A DNA stretch of 64,000 nt from UBA1081 sp045535305 (lineage in GTDB: Bacteria > Bacillota > Clostridia > Oscillospirales > Acutalibacteraceae): assembly GCA_045535305.1 (NCBI GenBank), contig JAZSLJ010000063.1, positions 36,713 to 100,712 on the forward strand, written 5' to 3'. Below the pieces are notes generated by a model. It worked only from the letters and a program-made list of their open reading frames with translations. It did not search any database and had not been told where the DNA came from. The translations under genes and the position numbers were made by a program. Below, in pieces: positions 50,504-58,728 of this stretch; position 1 is the stretch's first letter, and each line of letters opens with the position of its first letter.

Positions 50504-51820
50504 ATGATAAATCTCCCCTCAGATATTGAAAAAATCCTTAAACTTCTTAACACTGCAGGCTTTAAAGCTTATGCGGTGGGCGGCTGCGTAAGGGATTCCT
50601 TTATGGGCAAAACACCTAATGACTGGGATATTACCACCGAAGCATCTCCCGAGCAGATAAAAGAGGTTTTTGCGTCATTCAGAACAATAGATACAGGCAT
50701 AAAGCACGGTACGGTTACCGTCATATGCAACCATACGCCCATTGAAATAACCACTTTCCGCATTGACGGCGAATACACAGACAACCGTCATCCGGACAGC
50801 GTTGAATTCACAAAAGACGTCAAAGAGGATCTTGCACGCCGTGATTTTACAATAAATGCAATAGCTTACAATCCAACAGAAGGAATAATTGACCCGTTCG
50901 GCGGTGTTGAAGACATTAAAAACAGAATTATACGCTGTGTTGGCTCTGCCGATAAGCGTTTTAACGAAGATGCTCTGCGTATTTTAAGAGGCATAAGATT
51001 TGCAAGCACATTGGGCTTTGAAATTGAAAAATCGACCGCTGAATCCATAATAAAGAACGAAAATCTTATTTCGGGTATAGCTGTTGAACGAATCAGCACC
51101 GAGCTTATAAAGCTCCTTACAGGTACAAACGTACATTCCGTACTTATTAATTACAAAAGTGTTCTGGCTGTATTTATCCCCGAGCTTAAATTACAGTTCG
51201 GCTTTAAACAGTACGGCAAAAAACACGCATACGATGTATGGGGACATACTGCATTGACTGTTGCAAACATTGAAAATGACCCCATTCTGCGTCTTACAAT
51301 GCTTTTACACGATACAGGCAAAATTGCAACTCACGCAATAAACGAGCAAGGTAATTCCACATTTAAAAATCACGCCGCTGTCGGCGGAGTTATTGCTGAA
51401 GGTATATTAAGACGCCTTAAAATGAGCAATGAATACGTCAAGACGGTTTCATATCTTGTTTCGATTCACGACAGGGACGTTCCGCTGACAAAAGTGAAGG
51501 TCAAAGAATACCTGCGTGATATGGGTGAAGAAAATTTTATCCGCCTTATGAAAATAAGACGGGCTGACAGGTCTGCTCTTTCAAAGGATTACAGGGATAT
51601 TTCCGCGGAGCTTGTGGCTGCATACAGCGCATTCAGCGAGGTCATTTCAAACAATGAGCCATATACTCTTGCTCAGCTTGCAATAAAAGGCAGCGATATA
51701 AAAAAGATGTTCAGACCCGAAGAAATCGGGGATAAATTAAACGCTCTTTTAAGCTTTGTTATCCGTGAACCCGAACACAATAATAAGCAGGACTTAATGG
51801 AAATTGTAAAAACATATTAA
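50504..51820 (+). CDS. CCA-adding tRNA nucleotidyltransferase with HD domain
   Basis: A 438-residue class II nucleotidyltransferase that adds or repairs the 3' CCA of tRNAs. The head motif is AVGGCVRDSFMGKTPNDWDI (Asp pair in DWD), followed by the flexible-loop RRDFTINAIAYN and RIRFAST regions. A C-terminal HD-type domain (HAYDVWGHTALTV, LLHDTGK) follows, an arrangement that could give CCA-adding plus phosphohydrolase activity. AGGAG precedes the ATG. Confidence 0.93.
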   Translation: MINLPSDIEKILKLLNTAGFKAYAVGGCVRDSFMGKTPNDWDITTEASPEQIKEVFASFRTIDTGIKHGTVTVICNHTPIEITTFRIDGEYTDNRHPDSVEFTKDVKEDLARRDFTINAIAYNPTEGIIDPFGGVEDIKNRIIRCVGSADKRFNEDALRILRGIRFASTLGFEIEKSTAESIIKNENLISGIAVERISTELIKLLTGTNVHSVLINYKSVLAVFIPELKLQFGFKQYGKKHAYDVWGHTALTVANIENDPILRLTMLLHDTGKIATHAINEQGNSTFKNHAAVGGVIAEGILRRLKMSNEYVKTVSYLVSIHDRDVPLTKVKVKEYLRDMGEENFIRLMKIRRADRSALSKDYRDISAELVAAYSAFSEVISNNEPYTLAQLAIKGSDIKKMFRPEEIGDKLNALLSFVIREPEHNNKQDLMEIVKTY

Positions 51821-51822
51821 AA

Positions 51823-51858
51823 AGAAAAAACTCCCGTCTTTAAGACAGGAGTGATTTT
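51823..51858. terminator. Terminator shared by cca and the small lipoprotein gene
   Basis: ACTCCCGTCTT (51830-51840) pairs with AAGACAGGAGT (51842-51852). It has a run of T's on the minus side and a shorter one on the plus side. Confidence 0.8.
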
Positions 51859-51877
51859 CATTAACTTTTGTTAAAAA

Positions 51878-52027
51878 TTAAGCTGCAGTGTCAACTTCTG
51901 TAACAACAGCTGCATCAACAGTGCTGTCCTCTTCGTTGTTTGTTGTGTTGTCTGTGCAACCTGCAAAAGTGAATACCATAGCAGCAGCAACTACAAGTGC
52001 AGAAACAGTAAGAATAACCTTTTTCAT
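51878..52027 (-). CDS. 49-residue lipoprotein
   Basis: A very small secreted lipoprotein: MKKVILTVSALVVAAAM, then VFTFAGC with the lipobox Cys24, and a 25-residue acidic and Thr/Asn-rich tail ending VTEVDTAA. AGGAGA lies 9 bases before the ATG and a hairpin terminator follows at 51823. This is a complete, well-expressed-looking gene, not a fragment. The function is unknown. It diverges from the dockerin gene at 52274 across a palindrome-rich control region, so both may be regulated together. Confidence 0.8.
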   Translation of the reverse strand: MKKVILTVSALVVAAAMVFTFAGCTDNTTNNEEDSTVDAAVVTEVDTAA

Positions 52028-52162
52028 TATCGTTTTTCTCCTTTCGTAATATTCACAATATATTGAGACTTAACTCTCTTAATTTTACAAGGTACTGTGT
52101 TCAGTGCCTCGTTGCATTGATACTTTACATCAATTCATATGCAAAGTCAAGCATTATAACAA

Positions 52163-52214
52163 ACTTGTAACAAGTGATTACAAAATTGTAACAATTGGCT
52201 GTAATATATTACAG
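52163..52214. promoter_or_regulatory. Three stacked palindromes, candidate operators
   Basis: ACTTGTAACAAGT (52163-52175) and AATTGTAACAATT (52184-52196) are odd palindromes with centres 21 bases apart, that is two helical turns. A perfect 16-bp palindrome CTGTAATATATTACAG (52199-52214) follows and abuts the -35 box of the dockerin gene promoter. This is the layout of tandem regulator binding sites. Confidence 0.6.
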
Positions 52215-52243
52215 TTGACTTATCCCGCATACTAATTTATAAT
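52215..52243 (+). promoter_or_regulatory. Promoter of the InlB-repeat/dockerin gene
   Basis: TTGACT (52215-52220), 17-base spacer, TATAAT (52238-52243). The -35 box begins where the 16-bp palindrome ends. Confidence 0.7.
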
Positions 52244-52273
52244 ATAAACAATTCCTAAAAAGGAGTTTTTTAA

Positions 52274-54055
52274 ATGAAGAGAAAATTAAAAACACTATTA
52301 CTTTTGTTAACGCTGATTATTGCGTTATCCTTTATTGCAGAAGGAAAAGCATCATTTAATATAACCTATGATTACGGTGCGGCAAGCGTAAAACAGCAGC
52401 AGATTATAAATTCAAACCCATCATCAGTATTTGAAAATGACAGCATAGAATTATCTGCGCCCGAATGTGAAGGCTTTGAGTTTATAGGCTGGTATCTTGA
52501 AGAAGATTACATCACCCCCGTTACATCTTTTACCGCAAAAGGCAACACCGTATTATATGCCAAGTGGTACGAAATGTCCTACTCTATTGATTATGTATTG
52601 ACTGCGGATAATATTCCCATATCCGCAAGTGATGTAACAAATTCAAACCCTCATATAAGAACGGCAAGTGAAGAAGTTTTTCTTGCTGAGCCTGTTTATA
52701 TATCCGACAATTACACTTTTGAGGGTTGGTATACTGACAAAAACTACACACAAAAGGTTGATATTATCACCGCCGGCACTTGCAAAGATATTACCCTTTA
52801 TGCACATTGGGTAAATTCAGTATTTAATATTCATTATGAGCTCGGCGCTGTTGCAAACAGCACATACACAACAGAGAATCCCAATCCCGACATATACACA
52901 TACGGCAATATCACTGCTATTCTGCCTGCAAAAACAAACGACCCTGCATATAGCTTTGAGGGTTGGTATACAGATGAATTCTTTACTCAGAAAGCGGATT
53001 TTATAGACGCTGAAACAAGCGGCGACATAACATTATATGCAAATTGGAACAAAACTGTTTACACCGTTACCTATGTTTTAAACAATAACAGTAATATCAG
53101 CATAAATGATATTGATAATCCAAATGAATCAACACGAACTGCCGATACGGATTTTATTTTAAGCAATCCCATAACAAACGATAAGAATTACATATTCGCA
53201 GGTTGGTACACATCTCCCGACTTTGAGAACTACACAAAGGTATCAAAAATAAATTCAGGTATTAACGAAAACGTTACGTTATACGCAAAATGGGAACCTG
53301 CTGTTTACACAATCACTTACGATTACGGCAATATTGACACTTATCTGTGCCCCGTTGCAAACTCTAATCCCAATCAATATAAGTATAACGACGTGATAAC
53401 TCTTACTCCTCTTGCAGTTGACGGATTTATTTTTAACGGCTGGTGTACGGATGAAGAATTAAAAAATCCCATTACCGAGATTACTGCCGATATGTACGGC
53501 GATATGACTCTTTATGCGGACTTTACGGAAAAAACGTACACAATAACTTATGTGCTTGCGGATAAAGAGGTTACCGAGAAACAGGTTGGCCACAAAAATT
53601 CAAACATCCGCACAACAAGTGAAAGATTCTACTTTGAAGATGCACAGACCATAAACACCGATTATTCCTTCGGCGGGTGGTATTTTGATGCCCAATTCAA
53701 GGAAAAAGCAAACTATATTAAGGCATACACTACGGCAAACGTTACCGTTTATGCAAAATGGATCAAAAATGTGTCTTATATTCCCGAATGGGGCGATGCA
53801 TCAATTTCAGACCAGCTTACCGCATCGGATGCAAGACTTATTTTAAGACATTCCGCAGGTCTTGAAAACTTCACCGACTTACAGAAAAGAATTTCGGATT
53901 TAAATAACGATTCAGTCGTTACTGCAGAAGATGCAAGACTTGCATTAAGACTTTCCGCACAGCTTGAATCCGTTGAAGACATAAAAAAAGAATATTCGTT
54001 ACCTGACATTCAGCTTGTTGAGGGCGAAATCATCTTTGTTGATAATAAAAATTAA
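52274..54055 (+). CDS. Secreted InlB-type repeat protein with C-terminal dockerin
   Basis: A 593-residue protein. A signal peptide of about 27 residues precedes six repeats of the Listeria-Bacteroides (InlB B, Flg_new) type, each of about 70 residues, with the pattern GW(Y)xxxxxxxx... and ending YAKW, YAHW, YANW or YADF. A type I dockerin follows (about residues 515-580) with two Ca-binding-like segments containing ASDARLILRHSAGL and AEDARLALRLSAQL. Dockerins attach enzymes to cohesin scaffoldins. No enzymatic domain is present, so this may be a surface or adhesion component. AAGGAG precedes the ATG. Its promoter overlaps possible operators. Confidence 0.88.
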   Translation: MKRKLKTLLLLLTLIIALSFIAEGKASFNITYDYGAASVKQQQIINSNPSSVFENDSIELSAPECEGFEFIGWYLEEDYITPVTSFTAKGNTVLYAKWYEMSYSIDYVLTADNIPISASDVTNSNPHIRTASEEVFLAEPVYISDNYTFEGWYTDKNYTQKVDIITAGTCKDITLYAHWVNSVFNIHYELGAVANSTYTTENPNPDIYTYGNITAILPAKTNDPAYSFEGWYTDEFFTQKADFIDAETSGDITLYANWNKTVYTVTYVLNNNSNISINDIDNPNESTRTADTDFILSNPITNDKNYIFAGWYTSPDFENYTKVSKINSGINENVTLYAKWEPAVYTITYDYGNIDTYLCPVANSNPNQYKYNDVITLTPLAVDGFIFNGWCTDEELKNPITEITADMYGDMTLYADFTEKTYTITYVLADKEVTEKQVGHKNSNIRTTSERFYFEDAQTINTDYSFGGWYFDAQFKEKANYIKAYTTANVTVYAKWIKNVSYIPEWGDASISDQLTASDARLILRHSAGLENFTDLQKRISDLNNDSVVTAEDARLALRLSAQLESVEDIKKEYSLPDIQLVEGEIIFVDNKN

Positions 54056-54064
54056 AAATACCTA

Positions 54065-54093
54065 TTGCATTTAATTGCAATTAGTAGTAAAAT
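54065..54093 (+). promoter_or_regulatory. Promoter of pduL
   Basis: TTGCAT (54065-54070), 17-base spacer, TAAAAT (54088-54093). Confidence 0.5.
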
Positions 54094-54126
54094 TTATCAG
54101 GATAAAAAAGAAAGGATGATATAAGT

Positions 54127-54699
54127 ATGGATAAGTTTATTATTGAAACATCTGCAAGACACGTTCACGTTTCTCAGGCTGACCTTGAGGTGCTTTTCGG
54201 TGAAGGCTACGAGCTTACACACAAAAAAGACCTTTCACAGCCCGGTCAGTACGTTACAAACGAGAGAGTTGCTGTTGTTGGCCCTAAGAGCCAGTTCCCC
54301 TCAGTTTCTATTCTCGGCCCTGTAAGACCTTCAACACAGGTTGAAATCTCTGCAACTGATGCACGTTCAATCGGCGTTGTTGCTCCCATCAGAGAGTCAG
54401 GCGACACAAAAGACTCAGGCGCTTGTAAAATCGTTGGTCCTAAAGGCGAAATCGAAATCAGCGAAGGCGTTATCGTTGCCAAAAGACACATTCACATGAC
54501 TCCTGCTGATGCTGAAAAACTCGGCGTTGAAGACAAAGAGGTTGTAAGCGTTAAGGTTGACACAGACGGCAGAGCCCTTGTTTTCGGTGATGTTGTTGTA
54601 AGAGTTAACCCCAACTTTGCACTTGCTATGCACATTGATACAGACGAATCAAATGCTTGCAGCGCAACAGCAGCTACAATGGGCGAAATCGTTAAATAA
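54127..54699 (+). CDS. pduL: PduL phosphotransacylase
   Basis: A 190-residue phosphate acyltransferase of the PduL type that interconverts acyl-CoA and acyl-phosphate. The two zinc-binding half-domains are marked by SARHVHVS (His12, His14) and AKRHIHMTP (His121, His123). It is not near bacterial microcompartment genes, so it probably works as the phosphotransacetylase feeding an acetate kinase elsewhere. It has its own promoter and terminator. Confidence 0.92.
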   Translation: MDKFIIETSARHVHVSQADLEVLFGEGYELTHKKDLSQPGQYVTNERVAVVGPKSQFPSVSILGPVRPSTQVEISATDARSIGVVAPIRESGDTKDSGACKIVGPKGEIEISEGVIVAKRHIHMTPADAEKLGVEDKEVVSVKVDTDGRALVFGDVVVRVNPNFALAMHIDTDESNACSATAATMGEIVK

Positions 54700-54715
54700 T
54701 TAATAATACAGCAAA

Positions 54716-54746
54716 CCTCCGTATGGCAACATACGGAGGAATTTTT
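54716..54746 (+). terminator. Terminator of pduL
   Basis: CCTCCGTATG (54716-54725) and CATACGGAGG (54730-54739) form a 10-bp stem with a GCAA loop, followed by six T. Confidence 0.92.
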
Positions 54747-54767
54747 TATGACAAACAATAATTTATC

Positions 54768-54987
54768 AGTGATGAGTGAGAAGTGAGGAGTGAGGAGTTG
54801 CGGAAAAGGCTCCGCCTTTTAAACCATTTAAATCCAAGCCGCTTTGCGGCTTCCACAATTTTTGCCATTGGCAAAACCATCATTTTTGTGAAACAAAACC
54901 ATCATTTTCGCCATTGGCGAATACATCATATTTTTCCAACGGAAAAAATACATCATCACAATAATTTAGCGGAACGCTAAATTATTG
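54768..54987. repeat. Array of seven short hairpins spaced by (C/A)CATCA
   Basis: Hairpins in order: 54804-54820, 54836-54852, 54859-54876, 54883-54898, 54907-54921, 54929-54950 and 54959-54987. The stems differ in sequence (for example TTTTGCC/GGCAAAA, TTCGCC/GGCGAA, TTTTTCC/GGAAAAA), while the spacers of the last five are CCATCA, CCATCA, ACATCA, CATCATCA. Seven-base GTGATGA at the left edge matches TCATCAC near the right. The last hairpin reaches the stop codon of the dockerin-C39 gene and may act as its terminator. Confidence 0.75.
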
Positions 54988-55941
54988 TTTTGTAAGTATT
55001 ACCGCCTGTGAGCCGTTACCCTGAAAAGCGATATTAGAAACAATTTTATCGTACTTTTCGAGTTTACCTGTTATAGGGTCATTAAAGTAATAATTATCTT
55101 CATCATACCCGACAAGCAGCATACAATGGTTCGGGCTTATCCATGTAAAGGTTTTATCTGTTCCTATAATATACGGTGTTATATTAACTCTGGGCGGCTC
55201 CATATTCGCCGTTACCCATACAAGCACGGGAATATTTTTATTAATATACTTTTCACAAAGTGAATCAAGAGTTTCGGAATATGTAGATTCTACGCTGAAA
55301 TTACCTGTATAATGATCAAGGCATCTTTGTATTGACCTTTCAAGTCCCTTTGCCCATATTCCCCAACCTTTATCACTTCTCGGGTCGCCTAAGAATGATT
55401 CATCGGGGTTACTGCTGTACCATACATCATTATGTTTTACGGGTGCTGAGCCCGTATACAGATATCTGTCCACAAAATCGTCAACAGTTATGACAAACTT
55501 ATAATACTTAAGATTCATAACTGCGGCAACCGATTCACATCCCGACGGATAATCCGGATATTGGCAAATGAGGGGTACGTCTATAATTTTTGATGTAATA
55601 ACCGGCGGATCTGTGGTTTCGGGCGGAATATAAGGTGGCGGATAAGGGTCAAGACCTGCCGCAACTCTTAATATGCATCTTGCATCGGCGGCGGTAATCA
55701 TTTTATCCTCATTATAATCGGCTGTTACAAGTGATTGCCCCTCAAGAACGGTAAGGTTTGCACTGCATCTGAGAGCAAGTCTTGCATCTTCGGCTGTAAT
55801 ATCACCGTCTAAATTAACGTCGCCGGGCTCATAATCAATTCCGATTATAACAGATGAATCCTCTTCGCTTTCATCAACTGCAAATACCTGTATCGGCAAC
55901 AGACTACAAAACACTAAAATTAAACTTAATAGCCTTTTCAA
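54982..55941 (-). CDS. Secreted C39-like cysteine peptidase with dockerin
   Basis: A 319-residue protein. A signal peptide (to about residue 21) is followed by a type I dockerin (about 39-98; GDVNLDGDITAEDARLAL and ADYNEDKMITAADARCIL) and a proline-rich linker. A peptidase_C39_2-like domain completes the protein. Catalytic residues visible are Cys135 in YPSGCESVAAVMNL, His272 in SPNHCMLLVGYD and Asp288 in YFNDP. It starts with TTG at 55941, with GGAAGAG upstream. Dockerin fused to a protease is uncommon; it would target a peptidase to a scaffoldin. Its substrate is unknown. Confidence 0.85.
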   Translation of the reverse strand: MKRLLSLILVFCSLLPIQVFAVDESEEDSSVIIGIDYEPGDVNLDGDITAEDARLALRCSANLTVLEGQSLVTADYNEDKMITAADARCILRVAAGLDPYPPPYIPPETTDPPVITSKIIDVPLICQYPDYPSGCESVAAVMNLKYYKFVITVDDFVDRYLYTGSAPVKHNDVWYSSNPDESFLGDPRSDKGWGIWAKGLERSIQRCLDHYTGNFSVESTYSETLDSLCEKYINKNIPVLVWVTANMEPPRVNITPYIIGTDKTFTWISPNHCMLLVGYDEDNYYFNDPITGKLEKYDKIVSNIAFQGNGSQAVILTKQ

Positions 55942-55970
55942 TTTTCTCTTCCTTTTTTATTGTTTTTTAC

Positions 55971-55999
55971 ATTTTAGCATTACAATACCGGAAATTCAA
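55971..55999 (-). promoter_or_regulatory. Promoter of the dockerin-C39 gene
   Basis: Minus strand TTGAAT (55994-55999), 17-base spacer, TAAAAT (55971-55976). Confidence 0.55.
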
Positions 56000-56151
56000 C
56001 AATAAAATCATTTATTTAAATATATGTAATAATTTACAGTATTGTTTTTGATATTTTTATATTTAAGTGGGAATTTTTTTCATTTTCCTATTTATAATTA
56101 TAAAATATTATGGTATAATTACAATGATTATTTATGTAATGAGGTAAAAAT

Positions 56152-57423
56152 ATGTTTGTAGATAAGGCAAAAATAAAAATAAAGGCAGGTAACGGCGGTA
56201 ACGGTGCAGTTACTTTCCACAGAGAAAAATACGTAGCATCGGGCGGCCCCGACGGCGGCGACGGCGGTAAAGGCGGCGATATTGTATTTATTGCCGACAC
56301 TAACCTTTCCACCCTTGCTGATTTCCGTTATAAGCGTAAATATACGGCTGAAAACGGTCAGAACGGCTCAGGCTCACGCAAAAACGGCAAAAAGGGTCAG
56401 GACCTTATAATTAAAGTTCCTTTCGGCACGATTATACGCGAGGCTGAAAGCGGTGTAGTAATTGCAGATATGTCCACAACGGAGCCTTTTATTGCGGCAA
56501 AAGGCGGTAAAGGCGGTTGGGGCAACACTCATTTTGCAACTCCCACACGTCAGACTCCCCGATTCGCAAAAGACGGTATCCCCGGTGAAGATTGGGAAGT
56601 TACACTTGAATTAAAGCTCCTTGCCGACGTGGGTCTTGTAGGCTTCCCCAATGTAGGTAAATCAACACTTGTTTCAGTTGTCAGTGAAGCAAAACCCATT
56701 ATTGCCGACTATCATTTCACAACAATTACTCCCGTTCTGGGCGTTGTAAGAATGGGTCCCGAAAGCTCCTTTGTTATGGCAGATATTCCCGGACTTATCG
56801 AGGGTGCAGGCGAAGGTGCAGGCTTGGGACATCAGTTCCTGCGTCATGTTGAGCGTTGCCGTATGCTTATTCACGTTGTTGACGTTGCAGGCAGTGAAGG
56901 CAGAGACCCCAAAGAAGATTTTGAAACAATCAACAAAGAGCTTGTCGTGTTCAATCCCGAGCTTGCAAAATGTCCTCAGATCGTTGCAGGTAATAAAATT
57001 GATATGGCAACAGACGAGCAGAGAGCTGATTTCAGAAAATATATTGAGGATCAAGGATTACAGTATTTTGAAATCTGCGCTCCCATTCTTGAAGGCACAC
57101 AGGAAGTCATAAACGCTGCGGCGGCTATGCTTGCAACTCTTCCGCCCATCAGACAGTTTGAAGCAGAGCCTATTCCTATGGAAATGCTTGAAAGAAAGAA
57201 GAATACAGGCTTTAAAATCAGCGTTATTGATGACACATATTACGTTGAGGCTGAATGGTTACTCAAAATTCTTAACAAAACTGACGTTGAAGATTACGAA
57301 TCACTCCAATATTTCCAGAAGGTGCTTGACTCAAGCGGAATACTTGAAGCTCTGCGCAACAGAGGTATTGAAGAAGGCGACACAGTAAACATTTACGATC
57401 TGGAGTTTGAATATGTGCCCTGA
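56152..57423 (+). CDS. obgE: GTPase Obg/CgtA
   Basis: A 423-residue ribosome-associated GTPase in late 50S assembly and stress control. It has the glycine-rich Obg fold (FVDKAKIKIKAGNGGNG, then GGPDGGDGGKGGD), the GTP-binding domain with G1 GFPNVGKST, G2 TTI, G3 DIPGLIEGA and NKID, and a C-terminal OCT domain (EYVP end). An AT-rich upstream region holds a weak promoter (TATAAT at 56113). Confidence 0.97.
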   Translation: MFVDKAKIKIKAGNGGNGAVTFHREKYVASGGPDGGDGGKGGDIVFIADTNLSTLADFRYKRKYTAENGQNGSGSRKNGKKGQDLIIKVPFGTIIREAESGVVIADMSTTEPFIAAKGGKGGWGNTHFATPTRQTPRFAKDGIPGEDWEVTLELKLLADVGLVGFPNVGKSTLVSVVSEAKPIIADYHFTTITPVLGVVRMGPESSFVMADIPGLIEGAGEGAGLGHQFLRHVERCRMLIHVVDVAGSEGRDPKEDFETINKELVVFNPELAKCPQIVAGNKIDMATDEQRADFRKYIEDQGLQYFEICAPILEGTQEVINAAAAMLATLPPIRQFEAEPIPMEMLERKKNTGFKISVIDDTYYVEAEWLLKILNKTDVEDYESLQYFQKVLDSSGILEALRNRGIEEGDTVNIYDLEFEYVP

Positions 57424-57844
57424 TATTACAGCATCACAGCTTGACAGCTTAAAGCTGAGCAATCAGACATCATCCGACGGCTTACCCGTATCCGCACTTG
57501 CATTTTTAGGCGACGGTGTATGGGGCTTGCTTACAAGAGAATACCTTACCGTATCGGGAATGTGCAAGGCTGACAAGCTTCACGAAAGAAACACTCAGAT
57601 GGTTAACGCAACGTATCAATGTGCCGTTTCAAAAATCCTGTTCCCATTACTTACGGAAGATGAACAGACAATATTTATACGCGGCAGAAACACACATACC
57701 GCACACACACCTAAAAACAAGTCAAAAAGTGAATATCATGCCGCAACTGCTCTTGAGGTGCTGTTTGGTTGGTTATATGTAAACGGCAAAACGGACAGAA
57801 TAAAAGAGCTGTTCAATATTGCGATTAATGAGGTATGTTTATGA
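57413..57844 (+). CDS. mrnC: Mini-ribonuclease 3
   Basis: A 143-residue RNase III-like nuclease that matures 23S rRNA in Firmicutes, with only the catalytic domain and no double-stranded-RNA-binding domain. LAFLGDGVWGLLTREYL carries the family acidic residue, and the C-terminal part has SKSEYHAATALEVLFGWLY. Start ATG 57413 has GGAG 8 bases before it and overlaps the Obg stop codon region; the TTG at 57407 is within that site. Confidence 0.93.
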   Translation: MCPDITASQLDSLKLSNQTSSDGLPVSALAFLGDGVWGLLTREYLTVSGMCKADKLHERNTQMVNATYQCAVSKILFPLLTEDEQTIFIRGRNTHTAHTPKNKSKSEYHAATALEVLFGWLYVNGKTDRIKELFNIAINEVCL

Positions 57845-58713
57845 AACTTAAAAAAGTTGATGTAAAAGAGTTTTTACTTGATATTATAATCTGTACCGCA
57901 GGTGCATTTGTTTATGCGTTGGGCGTAAACTGCTTTATTTCACCCAATGAGATTTCATCGGGCGGTGCAACGGGTCTTGCAATCCTTGCAAACTATCTTT
58001 GGGGCTGCCCTATCGGTACGGCGATGTTTGTAATCAACATACCGCTGTTTATAATATCACTTATCGTTTTCGGAAAAAACTTTATTGTAAAAACGCTGTT
58101 TTCCACATTTATGACGTCATTGATGATTGACGTGGGCGTTTATTTTATGCCTGTATATGAGGGAGATAAAATTCTTGCATCACTTTTCGGCGGTGTTGTA
58201 CTCGGCATCGGTTTAGGCATTATTTTTATGCGCGGTTCAACAAGCGGCGGTACGGATATTCTGGGCAAGCTCTTGAAAAAAGCTGTTCCGCATCTTTCAA
58301 TGGGCAGACTTGTTATGATTTGTGATTTGGCAATAGTTCTGCTTGCAGGTGTTGTTTACCAAAATATTGAAAGCATACTTTATGCAACAATCGTTTTCTT
58401 TGTATCGAGCAAAACAATAGACTTTGTGCTTTACGGCTCGGACAGAGGCAAAATGATGATGATTATATCCTCAAAATCAGATGTAATTGCAAAAGCAATA
58501 ACATCCGAAACTCCGCGAGGCGTTTCCATACTCCCCGTTCAGGGTGCATACACAGGTGAAGAAAAGCATATGCTCTTGACGGTTGTAAGGCCGCAAGAGG
58601 TTACAAAAATGAGAAAAATCGTAAGGCGTTTTGACGAAAAACCCTTTATTATAATTTCCGATGCATCGGAGATACTCGGTTTAGGCTTTAAACCGACAGA
58701 TAATGAGTTATAA
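57841..58713 (+). CDS. YitT-family membrane protein
   Basis: A 290-residue protein: four to six transmembrane helices (first at about 12-30, DIIICTAGAFVYALGVNCFI) followed by a cytoplasmic DUF2179 domain (about 200-285, ITSETPRGVSILPVQGAYTGEEK). The role is unresolved; Firmicute members include YitT, YpjC and YqfU. The ATG at 57841 overlaps the Mini-RNase III stop (ATGA), with GAGGT at 6 bases. Confidence 0.9.
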   Translation: MKLKKVDVKEFLLDIIICTAGAFVYALGVNCFISPNEISSGGATGLAILANYLWGCPIGTAMFVINIPLFIISLIVFGKNFIVKTLFSTFMTSLMIDVGVYFMPVYEGDKILASLFGGVVLGIGLGIIFMRGSTSGGTDILGKLLKKAVPHLSMGRLVMICDLAIVLLAGVVYQNIESILYATIVFFVSSKTIDFVLYGSDRGKMMMIISSKSDVIAKAITSETPRGVSILPVQGAYTGEEKHMLLTVVRPQEVTKMRKIVRRFDEKPFIIISDASEILGLGFKPTDNEL

Positions 58714-58728
58714 TTTCGGAGGAAATAA

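Noticed and set aside
54783..54980. Open frame of 65 codons through the hairpin array
   Set aside because: The translation only reflects the repeats and no start signal is present.
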